Source of the DNA: Erythroxylum novogranatense | Lineage: Eukaryota; Streptophyta; Magnoliopsida; Malpighiales; Erythroxylaceae | Length of the DNA: 64,000 nt | Reading direction: 5' to 3' | NCBI GenBank assembly: GCA_029891385.1 | Contig: JAIWQS010000093.1 | Location: 868,001-932,000, forward strand | Shown: positions 10,286-22,330 of the stretch, piece after piece | Position numbering within the stretch: position 1 is the stretch's first letter | How the letters are laid out: each line of letters begins with the position of its first letter | Made by a program: the position numbers and the translations under genes | Notes under the pieces: model-generated | What the model was told of the DNA's origin: nothing | What the model saw: the letters and a program-made list of their open reading frames with translations, nothing else | Database searches by the model: none

Positions 10286-13200
10286 TTGGATTACTGACGA
10301 AGGTAGGGGTACTGTTATTTCATACACTCCTCCGTTTCCTATAAATTTTTTGTTTAGATATCATACTTCTTTAATTATTCCCTTGATGAGTTCAGAGTAT
10401 TAAACTCTTTCCTTCCCGTTTCAATACAACATATATCGGATTATAACAATACTAACCATAAAATCACTCATAATGCCTTAGTTCCATTTTTGTCATAATT
10501 TTATATGGACCACTTTATGTCACTCTTAGTTTCCCTTATTACACTTGTATCTCATCTAACTACACCTTGGCACAGGTGATACACTCAAGGACAAGTCATC
10601 TCTTTTCTTTTTTTTAATCGGTGTTAGTACACTGAACCTTCAAATCTTTCTCCATATAGTCACGACTTCGATGTGATCCACCAAAATCCATTCGTCTTTC
10701 AAAACCACTTTATTCAAATTTTCAATTTAGTTCACTCTCGAACAGTATCCCAAATTTATTCTGGCTTTTTCTCAGGGTGAACGACTCTTTTTGTCGTTTG
10801 ACGTCTTTAATGGTATCACCAGGATAATAATGATTTTGCCTGTAGTCCATTTGCACTACACATTAATCTTAGATGCTGAAGCATTCCCAACTTATGAGCT
10901 TTATACCTGTCTCCAATAGTCAAGACTACAAGGATCTCAAACATATAATCACTCAGTTCGCCAATTCGAGATACACTTACTATCGTTATTCCATCAAATC
11001 CTCAATTTGGGCTTTCCTAATCCCTTTTTGCAAAATTGCTGTTACTTTTCTATAACTCATAAGATTTCCTTTTTGCTCCATTTTAACTCATCACTATACC
11101 CTCGTTATTGCACTAGATTGAGTAACCTAGTATCCACATATGTGGTACTCTGCTATGAAATGGTCTATTCGATACTGTTGATTGAAACATTAGCTTTATT
11201 AGGACAGGTCCCTCTACACAATCCTTTCAATCTTTTCCAATTCCAGTATTACCTTAATCTCTACTAATCTGTCTAGTCATATGTATATCTGATTTGTTTC
11301 TGTCCACATCATGATTCCATGCTTTCAAACCAACTACTATTGCAGGATTTTTTTTAAGTCATTTATCTAAATTTAGCTCATGCAGCTATATTTATCTCTA
11401 GGTACACGAAATCACCTTATACATTACAACCAATTCCCTCTTGATCTCGATTGGGAACCTCTATTGTATATACTACAAAATCTCCAAATTCGAATGACAT
11501 ACTTAACACTATAATTATTTTGTTTTCATTTATCACTGACGTGGCTTACATTTTTTTCCTTCAAACATTTAAAATTTCATCTTCATTTGTCAATATGATC
11601 ATAGTCACTCATTAATATCATGTAGCTTGGATCACATTAACCTTCAATAGCATAATCCTATCGGGGTATAATTATCTCCAATAGATATAACCTCAAACTC
11701 ATTGTGCTTATCATTAGTTCTTGTAATTCCTTGAGTAACTAATTCCTCAGTGCAGTAGTATTATCACATGTTATCCTCAATTTTTTCATTGAAACTTCCT
11801 TTTTCTATACGGATTTCAGCAATTCTTTCAATTTCTCGATGATTCCACATTGATTTATTCTAATGTCTGTTTATTTATACCTGTTGCTCCACACATTTCA
11901 ATTTATCTACAAACATAACTTCCTGTGTTGGAAACCCCTTCATCAGATATAATTTGTGGTTCCTAAACATATTTACACAGACTATGATGTGGACCAAAAT
12001 TTACCTCACATTAACAAGAATGTCTCCTCGAATTGCTGGAATCCTCTTATATAGTTGAATACTTACATTAACAAAAAATATATATATAATCCTAATAGTC
12101 CTTTTCTAACCCTTATACTTGAATCTTTGCTATGTAAGTTTTTTTTAAGAAGACAGCACATCACAACTTTTCCGGGAGACCTGTCATCTTATTTCAAAAT
12201 TCCCTCCGTTATATCTATCGGTTCCTTTCTGAAGCAAACCCGATTGACTCAAGCGAGGGGCCTTTGATCTCTGGACGATGGAAAAATTACATTGAGAGAA
12301 GAGCTTATGATCCCAGCTACTGGTTAAGGAAAACCAACCTTCATTGGTCATAAACCAAATTACCTGGCTTTCTGACCCTATCTCAGTGAGTTCTTGGTAC
12401 CAACCTCGATATTGTTTCTAACTCCTTGTCCATCACTTATTGCCCATAAGTACTTATTGGTCATTTAACATTTCATACTATCTTAATAAGATCAATTCGT
12501 ATCATGACTCCTATAGTCAATACATCCTCGATACTAAGGCTTAAAGAGGCATTAAGCAAATTTTTTTTACTCTAACACCCCGGTAGATGCCATCCAAAAT
12601 CCTTCCATCTTACATAGAGATGTATTTATATCACATTTCCAATCATTCACAGTCGCTAGTAATACTGACATTTCAATATACTCTAGATAACATTTCTATT
12701 CTTGTTCCTACCCATGACTGGGGTTTACCATATGATCATAACAGAACCCTATATTTATAGACCAATAACGTGCCTTGCACTTTCTTCCTCACCTTAACAC
12801 ACATATTGGCAGCGATTTTACTCCAGTTTTCCAGTATATACAACATCCTATCATAATCATCGAATTAACATTGTGAGAGCATACACTCTTCTCCTTGATT
12901 TATCATCTTTTCCATAATCGCATACATACATGCAACCCAAACCCAGGCGCATTTCTAACTTTCTCCATACTACACATCATGTATCACATATCATCACTGA
13001 TGATAAAGTCATGTTCCTATTATTTCATCGTCCATATGTATATTCTCAATCCATTTAGAATTATAGACATAGAAACATCAAGAAATGTAATCTCATTATC
13101 CAAGTTATATTATTACACTAAATCATAATTTTTATCACATTTCAAATTCAAGTCTATTTTAGTTATTTCTTTTAACCGGGCTTGTACACTTTAATCTCAC

Positions 13201-13876
13201 CATTTCTAATTCTTCCTAACAATATCTTCACTTCTCTATTTCATTCGAAGGTAGAACATTACGGTACAATAACGATATCTCATAATAAACACAAACAACT
13301 ATATCTATCTTGTCGAACGATGTACTTTTTCTCATTTCCAATCATCCCCATTTATTGGACATACAAGTCAGAATAATAAATGCCTAGTCATCCCTGAGCT
13401 TTTGATCAAACATAGACATATTCTTATGCTAAATCAGAACTCTTATCACTTTTAACCAATATTCTTCTCATGTCCAAATTTGACCTCTCTAGGCTATCGC
13501 AAATTTCGTTTTCTTTCAACTCGATTTATACACTTTAAGTCTCATTATTCATTTTGATATCACTTCTTTCCTAAATCAGCCCATGCCAATGTCTTCACAT
13601 TCATATCACATTTGAGGGTTTATAACCACAGTACAATATGAATATCATTATTCATTTTTCTTTTCCCATTCCTAATTGCCCATAAACCTTCATGGGCTCA
13701 TATTATGACATATCATCACTTTTCTCACACTTAAACACTTAACACATGTTCATGCGTATGACTCATATTCATGGGACTCGGATTAGGGATCAGTTGCCAC
13801 GGTCTGCTATGACATGACTTTAATGTATGTGACTTGACCTATGTTTCAGAAAATGCCCATATAAGCTCGTACTTCT
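10286..13876 (-). other. B interior: conserved but non-coding (3.6 kb)
   Basis: Both strands were examined: open frames are short and none carries a zinc knuckle, protease DTG/DSG, RT FIDD/YVDD box or integrase D,D35E arrangement. Segments are nevertheless recognisable in A: B 13390-13600 matches 18195-18400, B about 13020-13090 matches 20493-20550, and B about 12440-12640 matches 20970-21190. Either the interior is a decayed gag-pol of an ancestor, or it is a LARD interior retained for packaging or structure. Confidence 0.7.
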
Positions 13877-13890
13877 GGGCTCTGATACCA
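13877..13890 (-). promoter_or_regulatory. Primer-binding site of B (tRNA-iMet type)
   Basis: Minus strand TGGTATCAGAGCCC, six bases inside the 5' LTR, the same spacing as in A. Confidence 0.9.
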
Positions 13891-15707
13891 CCTAAATATA
13901 ACACCCCACTCCCGTATGACCCGAACCTGACATCGATGGTGATATCCGAGTCTGTGCCCTGCGAGGGTGGCGTGCTACATCACTCAGTCAAAACTCAGTA
14001 TAAATTTTTTTAAAACACAACATACACTATGCATAAATTAAATAACATGCACAATCACCAGTAAGTACAATGACCGACCCCTTTATAAAAACAAACTAAT
14101 TCAGTCCGGTGACTTTATAAATTGACCGAATCATTTACACAAAAATTTAGAAAATATAATTATATACAGAATTTATCAGACAATAATGCAGACGCGAACT
14201 GATCCCTAACCTCTTCTCTCACTCTCATGCGGTTGCTATACGCCCGTTGCCTAACGGGGTATTCTTCTGGGTCTTGAAAAATAATTGCAATTTTTGGGTG
14301 AGTTTTGCGAACTCAGTGAGTGACCATCATCGATGGTTCACCCAGTCACATAACACAATTAGCATACATCGAACTTTATTTCATAATGCACATTCACACA
14401 CATCTACAGAACGCCACATTCATATTTATCATATTTGATACAAGCATATGAGATTCACTTTCCATTTAGTATTTTGCTGTGACCGAGTGCTTAAAATGTC
14501 CCTTGCAGGGCTCATTAATAATTGTCCCTTATCTACAGGGCTCATTAAACGTTGAGCATGAGGCTCTAAATCACTTATGAGCTCGAAACTCATTTTCAAT
14601 CGTTGAGCTTAAAGCTCTGTTCGGTGGCGACTCTGGTCACAACAACCATTATGTTTCATGCAACACTCAAGCATATCACAGTTATTTCATAATTTCACAT
14701 TCAGAAGTACCACATGATTCTTATCACATAAGTATAAGGCATTTTGCCTTTTTCTCAATCAAATAGATCAAATCAAATGCATATGAAATGCGTATGTGAT
14801 ACTTTTCCAATTTATTACGGTGTTGTGACCGAGCACCTGAAATTGTCCCAATATGGGTGCATTAATCGTTAAGCCTGAGGCTCTAAATCACTGTAGACTC
14901 GAGGCCCAAATACGTTGAGCTTTTAGCTCTCGGTGGCTGCTCCGGTCACAACTGTCATTAACTGATCATGCATTCATGCATGGAGTGCACATATCACAAT
15001 GAAGCAGTATGTATGTCAAAATCAACACATATGTCACACATTATCATATCTCAAGCAAATAGTTCACAAATTCACAAACAACAGCACTTTTATGTCATAG
15101 CTCCCTAATACATCGGACCTTTTGTCCGGGATCCATAATCAGAAACACAATCCCACCATTATTCACCACAGAATAATAAGCAAATGATAATTGAGGAACC
15201 GTCTAGGTCACTCACCTATAGCTTCTGAAGCTAATGCTTGGAAGTCTCGGCAACGTCTTTGGGTTGACGTTCCAAATGCACCTCTATAACAATCAAAATG
15301 TACAAACATTACCAAATGTACAATCAGAAATATTTAATAATGCACATGTAGTAATTAAAATGTGTACAATGCATGTTCGTGACATTCTCGACACTATTCC
15401 AAAAATTCTCGTCACAAAATTTTCCTCTAAATTTTAGAAACTCATAGACACTAAAATCACTCAATTCAGACCTCTATAGGTCCAATTTTAACTAAAACAC
15501 GGACTAGAAAAATAATTACCCGGTCCCCTCACTTAGACTTAACCAATCCCCATGAATTTTATCTCTAAAAATTCCCAATTTCTCATATTATGAAATTAAA
15601 GGACTCACGAATCCGATGCCTCGAGAATTAGGTCAATCAGAGGTCGGATGAAAAAGTTATAAGCAAAAGAGTGGAGAGAGGTCAGGTCAGGTCAGGGGAT
15701 ACATGAC

Positions 15708-15803
15708 AATAGTCGACTGACCGACTATTATTAGTCTACTAATGTAGTGAAAATATAACAATAGTCGGCTGGTCAAAGATTATTAGCTTTATTAGTCGAC
15801 TAG
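15708..15803 (-). repeat. GTCGAC palindrome array in second B LTR
   Basis: Same array as at 7763-7858, with AGTCGACT intact in two places and AGTCTACT / AGTCGGCT elsewhere. A short TTAGCTTTA insertion lies before the last unit. Confidence 0.75.
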
Positions 15804-15862
15804 CCTATATTATCAGACCAAGTAGAAACTCTTGGTCTTTCTTTTGCCAATGTCCTAACTTC

Positions 15863-16980
15863 CATAACTCATAACTTTTGACCCAAAACTCCAAAAATTA
15901 CAAATGAAGTCTCATTGGAAATATAATAGAAAACTCTACAAGTTTCATGAAGGGTGTGAAAACCAATTCCACCTCTAAGGGTGTCAAAAATTCAATCAAA
16001 GCTATTGCTTTCACATTGCCATTGAAAACAGTGCAACATTCTACTAAATCCATATCTTCCCATTCCCTTTGCCAAAAATTCCAAGCTTTATACCAAAAAG
16101 AAAGATCAACTCATATTACACAAATTTAATGAACAACTTGGAAGCAAATTCAACCTCTAAACAAATCAAATTCTCAATCAAAGTTTCTGCCTATATAAGT
16201 CATTCTCAACAGTAACACAATCTTCCAAAAAGCATAACTTCCTATAACATTATCCAAAAATTCCATATCTTATAGCAATGGAAAGATCAGAAAACATGCT
16301 ACAATTGTCATGAAGAACTTAGAAGCAAATTCTATCTCAAACAAGGTCAAATTCTCCCATTATTGTGGCTTCCCTGTTAAAGTTTGTTAAATCAGCACAT
16401 GACCTAAACCATATCCAAACTTGAAAAATTCATAACTTACAAACCTTATATCCAAAATTTGCATATTATACCTCATTACAAAGGTAAAACATTCCTATAC
16501 AACTTTACATAAGATCACTTGAGCTAATTTCAACCATAATAGTCCAAAATTAGCGTCAGAACACAGAAAACACCAAAATCCATATTCAGAGATATTACAC
16601 ACATCACAACACATTAAGCCATAAATTACCATCTGAAAGTTGATAAGCCATAACTTCCAACCTAAAAATCGAAAAATAACATACTTAGTGTAAATAGAAA
16701 GCTAACAAGAAATCCTTCAACTTTCATGAAGACTAATTTCACAAAATCAGTCTGCTTTAGCCTAGAAAAATTTCCCAAAGTTCTGGTCACAAATCATTCA
16801 ATGTTGGAGCCATCACTGTTCACCCTGCACATATATCTCACTTTCAAAACAAAATTCCAAACCTTTATAGCTACAATTGGACAGAACTTCCTTCATAAGA
16901 ATTCTATCCAAACTTCTCAAGTTTAATTCAAGTCAAACCTCATCTCAATATCATAACCATATCAAAAGTTATGACCCAAA
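15863..16980 (-). repeat. Degenerate tandem module of about 190 bp, second B LTR
   Basis: Unit starts at about 15863, 16051, 16233, 16431, 16649 and 16830 (188, 182, 198, 218 and 181 bp), the same series as in the first B LTR. Confidence 0.7.
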
Positions 16981-17635
16981 CATTGAAACATACACACATT
17001 CACTTTTCCAGCATTTACACCTAACTCACATTCCACATCTTCCATACCATCTCTAAACCAATTCTCACTCATTTCACTTCATATTTCCAACATAACCAAC
17101 TCATAACCTATCCTTGAACATAAATCCACAAAATTCCAGCACAAATACACAATCATTTTCTTTTAAGAAATAATCAACTAACATCACTAAAATCCATCCA
17201 AAACACACAATTTAACTATACTTTACATGTTATATCATTTATCCTTACACAAACATAATTTATACCCATTCAGTCAAATCCCAAGTACCATGAAATTAAT
17301 GTTCAAGTCATCACAATTAATGCATCAACTACCAATTTAAGACCATAAAAACAAAATTCTCACCTAACAAGCCTTTAATTCTTCATTTCTTCCACTTTTC
17401 ACCAACTTCCCTCTCACACCCCTCACACCCACGGCAACCATCATCATAAGGGGAAAGACTTAAGTTAAGTTGGGTATCTTTCCTTGTGAATACAAGGAGT
17501 AAGCCAAGAAGAAATAAGGGAGAGTAGAGCTTAAACCAACGAAAAAGATGGAGGAGAGGAGCTACCGAGAAGAGAAGAAAATCTTATGTAAAACACCAAT
17601 AATAAGGAGTGTCATGGAAGCTTGTAAAAGGTAGG

Positions 17636-17646
17636 ATATTTATATA
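17636..17646 (-). promoter_or_regulatory. TATA-like box of second B LTR
   Basis: Minus-strand TTATATAAATA equivalent to the site at 9693. This LTR is the upstream one in element orientation, so it would drive B transcription. Confidence 0.5.
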
Positions 17647-18189
17647 ACACTTAAGAATAAGAATAAGTAGGCAAGTGACATGTGTCACTTGCCACTTGTC
17701 TTATTTATAAGCCCTCATTAATTCATTTCCAAAAACAATTCAATTTCTATTCCAATTTCTCTCCAAATTCCAAAGGATCAAAGTAATAAATCCTAAAATC
17801 ATGTATCTAATTTTTCAGTGCCATTGGACAGTCATTTCCAGTACCGAAAATCCAATAAGTCCGCCACTAGGCAATTTTTTCGGTCCGAACATTTTCCCCC
17901 AAAAATTCTAGAAAAATTTCTAAAAGTCCCAAAAAATGTAAAACACACAAAAATCACTCCAATTCATTTTTCAAGCACAAATATTCACATTTTTCACAAA
18001 AATCACATTTATAAACACATATGCCGGGAAATGTCATAAATGCATGTACACTCATGTGCATATACAAAAATTACAATTAATGTATATATGGAGACCATAT
18101 TATGCATGAACATGCCGAGACTAGTTTACATACTCATAACTCGTCCCAAATTACTGTTTTACCCTTCCCATCGGTGATGAGATGTTACA

Positions 18190-18194
18190 AATGT
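18190..18194. repeat. Target-site duplication of B, right copy (AATGT)
   Basis: Directly follows GATGTTACA at 18189 and is identical to 6067-6071. Confidence 0.92.
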
Positions 18195-18419
18195 GAATAC
18201 ATTGTCATGGACTGATTAAGGAAAGAAGTGATATCAATATGAATGATGAGACCTAAAGTGTATAACCCGAGTTGAAAGAAAACAAAATTTTCTATGGCCT
18301 GGAGAGGTCAAACTACTTGAAATGAATGTCGTTTAAAAATGATAAGAGTTATGATTTAACAAAAGAATATGTTTGTGAAATCGAGATCAAAATTTTAGGA
18401 TGACTAGGTTATTGAGTTA
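18195..18419 (+). other. A interior, second segment (non-coding)
   Basis: Continues A's interior after B. It matches the reverse complement of B 13390-13600 (shared words include GGAAAGAAGTGATATCAA, TAAAGTGTATAA, GAGTTGAAAGAAAAC). It is broken at 18419 by a copia LTR. No coding potential seen. Confidence 0.75.
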
Positions 18420-20492
18420 TGTAAATATAGTGCCTTGGAAAGAAAGTGTATTTACATGTAACTTTATCTTCTTGATTATAGTTTTGTAAAGAAAATATTT
18501 ATTATTAATAAAACAAAAGAATTTGGTTTTATTTGTGTGAGCATTATATATTTAGTTAAAAGGTACCAAGATTCTTTTGTAAGTAATATACATATACATG
18601 TATATTATAAGAATCTAAATTAATGGATTCATAGTTGAATAATTAAGTTGGTCGCTTGATTATAGCTTAGACTGTACTGTTGCGATTTATCTCCATATAT
18701 GTAAAGGAGTTTACTTAAAGGGAATGATGAGTTTCATATCATGATAGCAGTCGACTATCAATAATGGCATTATTAAATGAATCTGAAATCAAGTATATTT
18801 TCAAGAATCAAGTGGGCTATTACTTTAATCTTAAAACATACAACTTAAGCATTCACTTGTTATGGACCATAATCTTGATAAATGGTGAACTTGTATGTGT
18901 TTCATTATAGTTCTTGATGTGATCAGAATGGATTTTTATAGAGTATTAATCCAGTGTCTGCATGTTGGAATTATTAATTGAAACATGTGTCAGGGAACAT
19001 TCACTCAAATAAAGAGTTTATTGTGCTATCATCACTTCTAGATGTTTTAAGGAGATTTGGTGATTAAACTGGCGCCAGTAGTTTGATGGACTAGCTACCC
19101 ATCAAGTCTTAACACCAAGATGAGATCTTGTGTGTTAATCACCATATAAAGTAAAACGGGAGATCTAGAAGGAAAAACAACATAAGGAAAAAATCATAAT
19201 TTTACCCTTTATTGTGTGGATGACTATAATAAGGTTCTAAATAAGGTTTGCAATTGGACATAAAATATTTTTCTCATAATATTTAATAATTCAGGAGTTC
19301 AACTAATTGTCTTTAGTGGAATGATATTTAATTAATAAGCTAGAATTAGTTCTAATGAGATCAAATTAATTCTAAGTTTATTGAAGCTTGAATTATCAAA
19401 GTCCAATAAGATTCCCCACTTGGCTTCAAGGAAGGTTATCAAGCTAAGTAAGAAATATAAATGGAGGTTTTAGAAGCCCATAATTGAATATTGGGCTTGC
19501 ACTAATTAATGGTTAATTAGAAGCCCAAATGTTCATTTAGAAATGGGCTAGACTTTAGTTTATGTAATTGATTAGATTAATTATATTAATTTTTTTTAAA
19601 GAAAGGAGTAGCAATTTCGGTTTTATTAGGGTTGAATGTGCAGTTGCACATTTAACATTCAAATGCTAAATAAAGATGGTCTTTATTATGGTTTATCATC
19701 ATTAAATGGAGTTATGAACTTACCATTAAATGGTTTAATGGTTATCTTTTAATGTTAGCATATAACCTATTAGCATTCGTTGGATTAAAGAAGAAAGATG
19801 TGCATTAGATGGACTATCTTCCTTCTTCCATCTTCCAAAACCGAAATTGGTAGAACATGTTTAGGTTAATAGTCTTTTCATATAGTCATCTTAAAGATAA
19901 ATGAGAAGAGTCTCATTTAATGGCTACTTTATGATTGATTAAAGTAAGAAGTGATGCATTGGATGCTATTCTCTTCTTCCATTCCATGAATAATCGAAAT
20001 TGAGTATGTAAGAAAGAGTTTTTTCTTGGTTTAACTCTCTCTCACCTTTATGCTTGAGTGAGCTGAAATTTGCATGAGAAGAGTCTCATTTTTGGTTCAT
20101 TTCTTCTAAGAAAAATCTCCTCCAAACATTTTTTCTCCTTTCCCACCAAAGGATTTTGTTAACCAAATTGTCCTAGGAGAACAAGAGATAAATCAAATTG
20201 GTTGAGGATACAACAACAAGGAGAAGATAGACTGACAAAGGAAAGGATTTAAAAGCAAAGGCTTTGGATACAAGAAGAAGGAGAGGATAGCGTAGCAAGG
20301 AATTAAAGCTGTAGCAAAGGAGTCGGTAATACTCTTCATCTTGTTTATGTTTATTATTATCCTTATACCATATCATGTATAGATTGACATGATGATTTGG
20401 ATATATTGCTTCAGTTGTAAATAAGATTTCTAAAAAATTTTGAAATCTACCGGTTTTCCAAATATGGCATGCTTTCTTTTTTCGATCCAACA
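18420..20492 (+). mobile_element. Solo Ty1/copia LTR inserted in A
   Basis: Starts TGTAAATATAGTGCC, comparable to TGTTAGAGTAGTGCC of the F LTRs, then a TTATTATTAATAAAAC stretch like F's TTTATAAATAAATAAAG. It contains a leader-like CT-rich zone (20030-20160) and ends with GGCATGCTTTC...CCAACA, like F's GGGCATGTGATGC...CCTACA. No interior and no second copy follow, so it is a solo LTR. The flanks AGTTA and TAGGT do not match. Comparison with B shows that about 300 bp of A interior is missing at this point, so a deletion accompanied its formation. Confidence 0.65.
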
Positions 20493-21256
20493 TAGGTATC
20501 TATGGTTCTGAATTGATTGCGAACACATGTATGTACGATGATATATGGTAATTGGAAGGGAGATGATGATATCGATATATGAAAAAGTGGTTAAGATTAA
20601 GCTGATTTGCCATTGTGATTGCACATCTGATAATGGGTTCACCATGACAAGTGAGAATATTGAGCATATATGTATTATATGCGTGGAGGAAATATAAGAA
20701 GCAATCTATGACTATTTGAATATTGGTCAGTCATAATTCCTATAGATCAAAATCTAAGATGAGTTAGAGTAAGACATGAAAATGCTTATAGTGATCACTT
20801 GGGAATGAATTAAGATTGTTAATGATTTTACTATATATATGATGAATTCGAGTAAAAAGAAAAAGGAATCAACCATGGCATAATCCCCACGATCGAGGAC
20901 TAACCTAAAAGAAGAAAAGTTGTCTAGAATTAAATAAGATTAAAGTATCCTTAGCATAAGCTACTAATTGGTGAATTGTCATAAATACATCTCTAGGTAT
21001 GATGTAATGATTTTGGTGATATATGCCCAGGGTATTAGAGTAAATGAAATTGTTTAGTGCCTCGCTGAGCCTTATTACAAGGGATGTTCCGATCATGTAA
21101 GTCTTACTGAGATATTATGAATAGTTGAAATTGATCTTCTTGAGGTACTAAGAATGACTGATAAGTAATCATAGAAAATAGTTGATTGATAAGGATTTCA
21201 TGAACAGTATTGATGATTGTAGCAAGAAATCTTTTTTCAAAGAAAAAATTTCATTG
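20493..21256 (+). other. A interior, third segment (non-coding)
   Basis: Resumes homology to B's interior: 20970-21190 matches B about 12640-12440 through words such as AATACATCTCTA, GATTTTGG and TTAGAGTAAA. Homology to B's remaining 2.2 kb of interior, the polypurine tract and the first 270 bp of the LTR is absent before 21257, indicating a deletion. Confidence 0.65.
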
Positions 21257-21539
21257 AATTAGGTTGAAGTGTTGTATTTTAGTGAATCGAAGTCATTTGA
21301 GAAGTTATTGGGAATGAATAGTTAAGGGAGTTAAATTTGATCTGAAACTTCCATGAATAAATTGTATTGATCTAGATGGATTTTGAAAACATTTTCTCAT
21401 GAAAGTTGTCGATCTTTCTTTTAGCTTTCCATTGATATAAAGTTTGCAATTTTTTGATATTAGAGTCAAAAGTTATGGTCCTTATAAGTGGAGATGCTCA
21501 GGAGTATAGGACGTATCTTTTGGTGATGACGTGTCATCT
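21257..21539 (+). repeat. A 3' LTR, first part
   Basis: From TTGAAGTGTTGTATTTTAG it matches A's 5' LTR from about 2010 to 2280, up to the 18-bp array, where C is inserted. The final CATCT (21535-21539) is the left target duplication of C. Confidence 0.85.
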
Positions 21540-22139
21540 TGTCAGACCCCACTCCCGGAGCCCAACTGATGTCAGATCCCGTTTCCGGAATCCGACTCCT
21601 GAATCGTAAAACATGAAACTTGATCATCTTGTCTTGTAGGGTTTATTCTAATTAACCCTAATTGATGTTAATTTCTCTTGTAAATCATATTCTTAAGACT
21701 CTTGCTTTATTTCAGACAAGAATCGCTTCAATCGAAGTCATATAACTCAAGATACACTCCAAAAACCTAAAGGAATTCATACCTGAAACATGCTCTCTCA
21801 ACCAACCCTTAACTTGCTTTTTATTCAATTATTATCAATTTAGCTCCAAATGCTACAAAGTTTTATATGGAAACAGATACATGTCCTAGAAAACTAATGG
21901 TTCAAGCCTCACCTCATTTGGAGGTCATATGAGGGGTTTATTCCCAATTTAATAGGCCATGCTCACTTCCAAATTCAAACTGAAACTCTTTTGGGACAAT
22001 TACCATAACTTTCTATATATAGGTCAGAATGTGTTCGCTCTTTCACCATTTGAAATTAGACATCTAGATCTACAACTCTCATGAAGACTGCAAAACCAAA
22101 TTCGGCCTCTAACAATGCTCAAAACGCTTGACTAACAAC

Positions 22140-22330
22140 TCGACCTGTGCTGGAAATTAGCCTATAAGTCGACTTATACTGAACAACTCGACTTATCGAG
22201 GCAAATAAGTCGACTTGTCACCAACAAGTCGACTTATCGAGGAAAATAACTCGACTTATCTATCTAAAAAGTCGACTTGTTATGCAAAACTTCACAAGTC
22301 GACTTATGGGTCCAATAACTCGACTTATAT
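22140..22330 (-). repeat. AAGTCGACTTAT / AACTCGACTTAT array in C LTR
   Basis: About ten copies of two related words: AAGTCGACTT (a perfect palindrome, extended to ATAAGTCGACTTAT in places) and AACTCGACTTAT. The other LTR holds the same array at 29936-30130. Copia element F carries the same two words (42478-42665), although F is in a different superfamily. Confidence 0.88.

Larger units (their letters stand above)
6072..18189 (-). mobile_element. Element B: structurally complete LARD-like Ty3/gypsy derivative (12.1 kb)
   Basis: Two long LTRs (6072-10244 and 13897-18189), a polypurine tract (10245-10285, minus), an iMet primer site (13877-13890, minus) and AATGT target duplications define a complete element read right to left. 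The 3.65-kb interior has no open frame above about 90 codons and no gag, protease, RT, RNase H or integrase motif, yet it aligns with A's interior. Long LTRs flanking a conserved non-coding interior is how LARDs such as Sukkula are described. The polypurine neighbourhood resembles that of C, suggesting a Ty3/gypsy chromovirus-type relative could supply proteins; that is inference. Confidence 0.88.
13897..18189 (-). repeat. 5' LTR of B (element orientation; 4.29 kb)
   Basis: Counterpart of 6072-10244. Its inner terminus has a TG-to-TA change (TATAACACCCC at 13897). It keeps the 120-bp segment lost from the other copy, giving an extra round of the hairpin phrases. The palindrome array (15708-15803), the 190-bp modules (from 15863) and the TATA-like site (17636) are all present. 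The outer end GATGTTACA is followed by AATGT. Confidence 0.88.

Noticed and set aside
20173..20645. Two minus-strand frames of 106 and 71 codons
   Set aside because: They cover the 3' end of the solo copia LTR and the join with A interior; no domain or start context.
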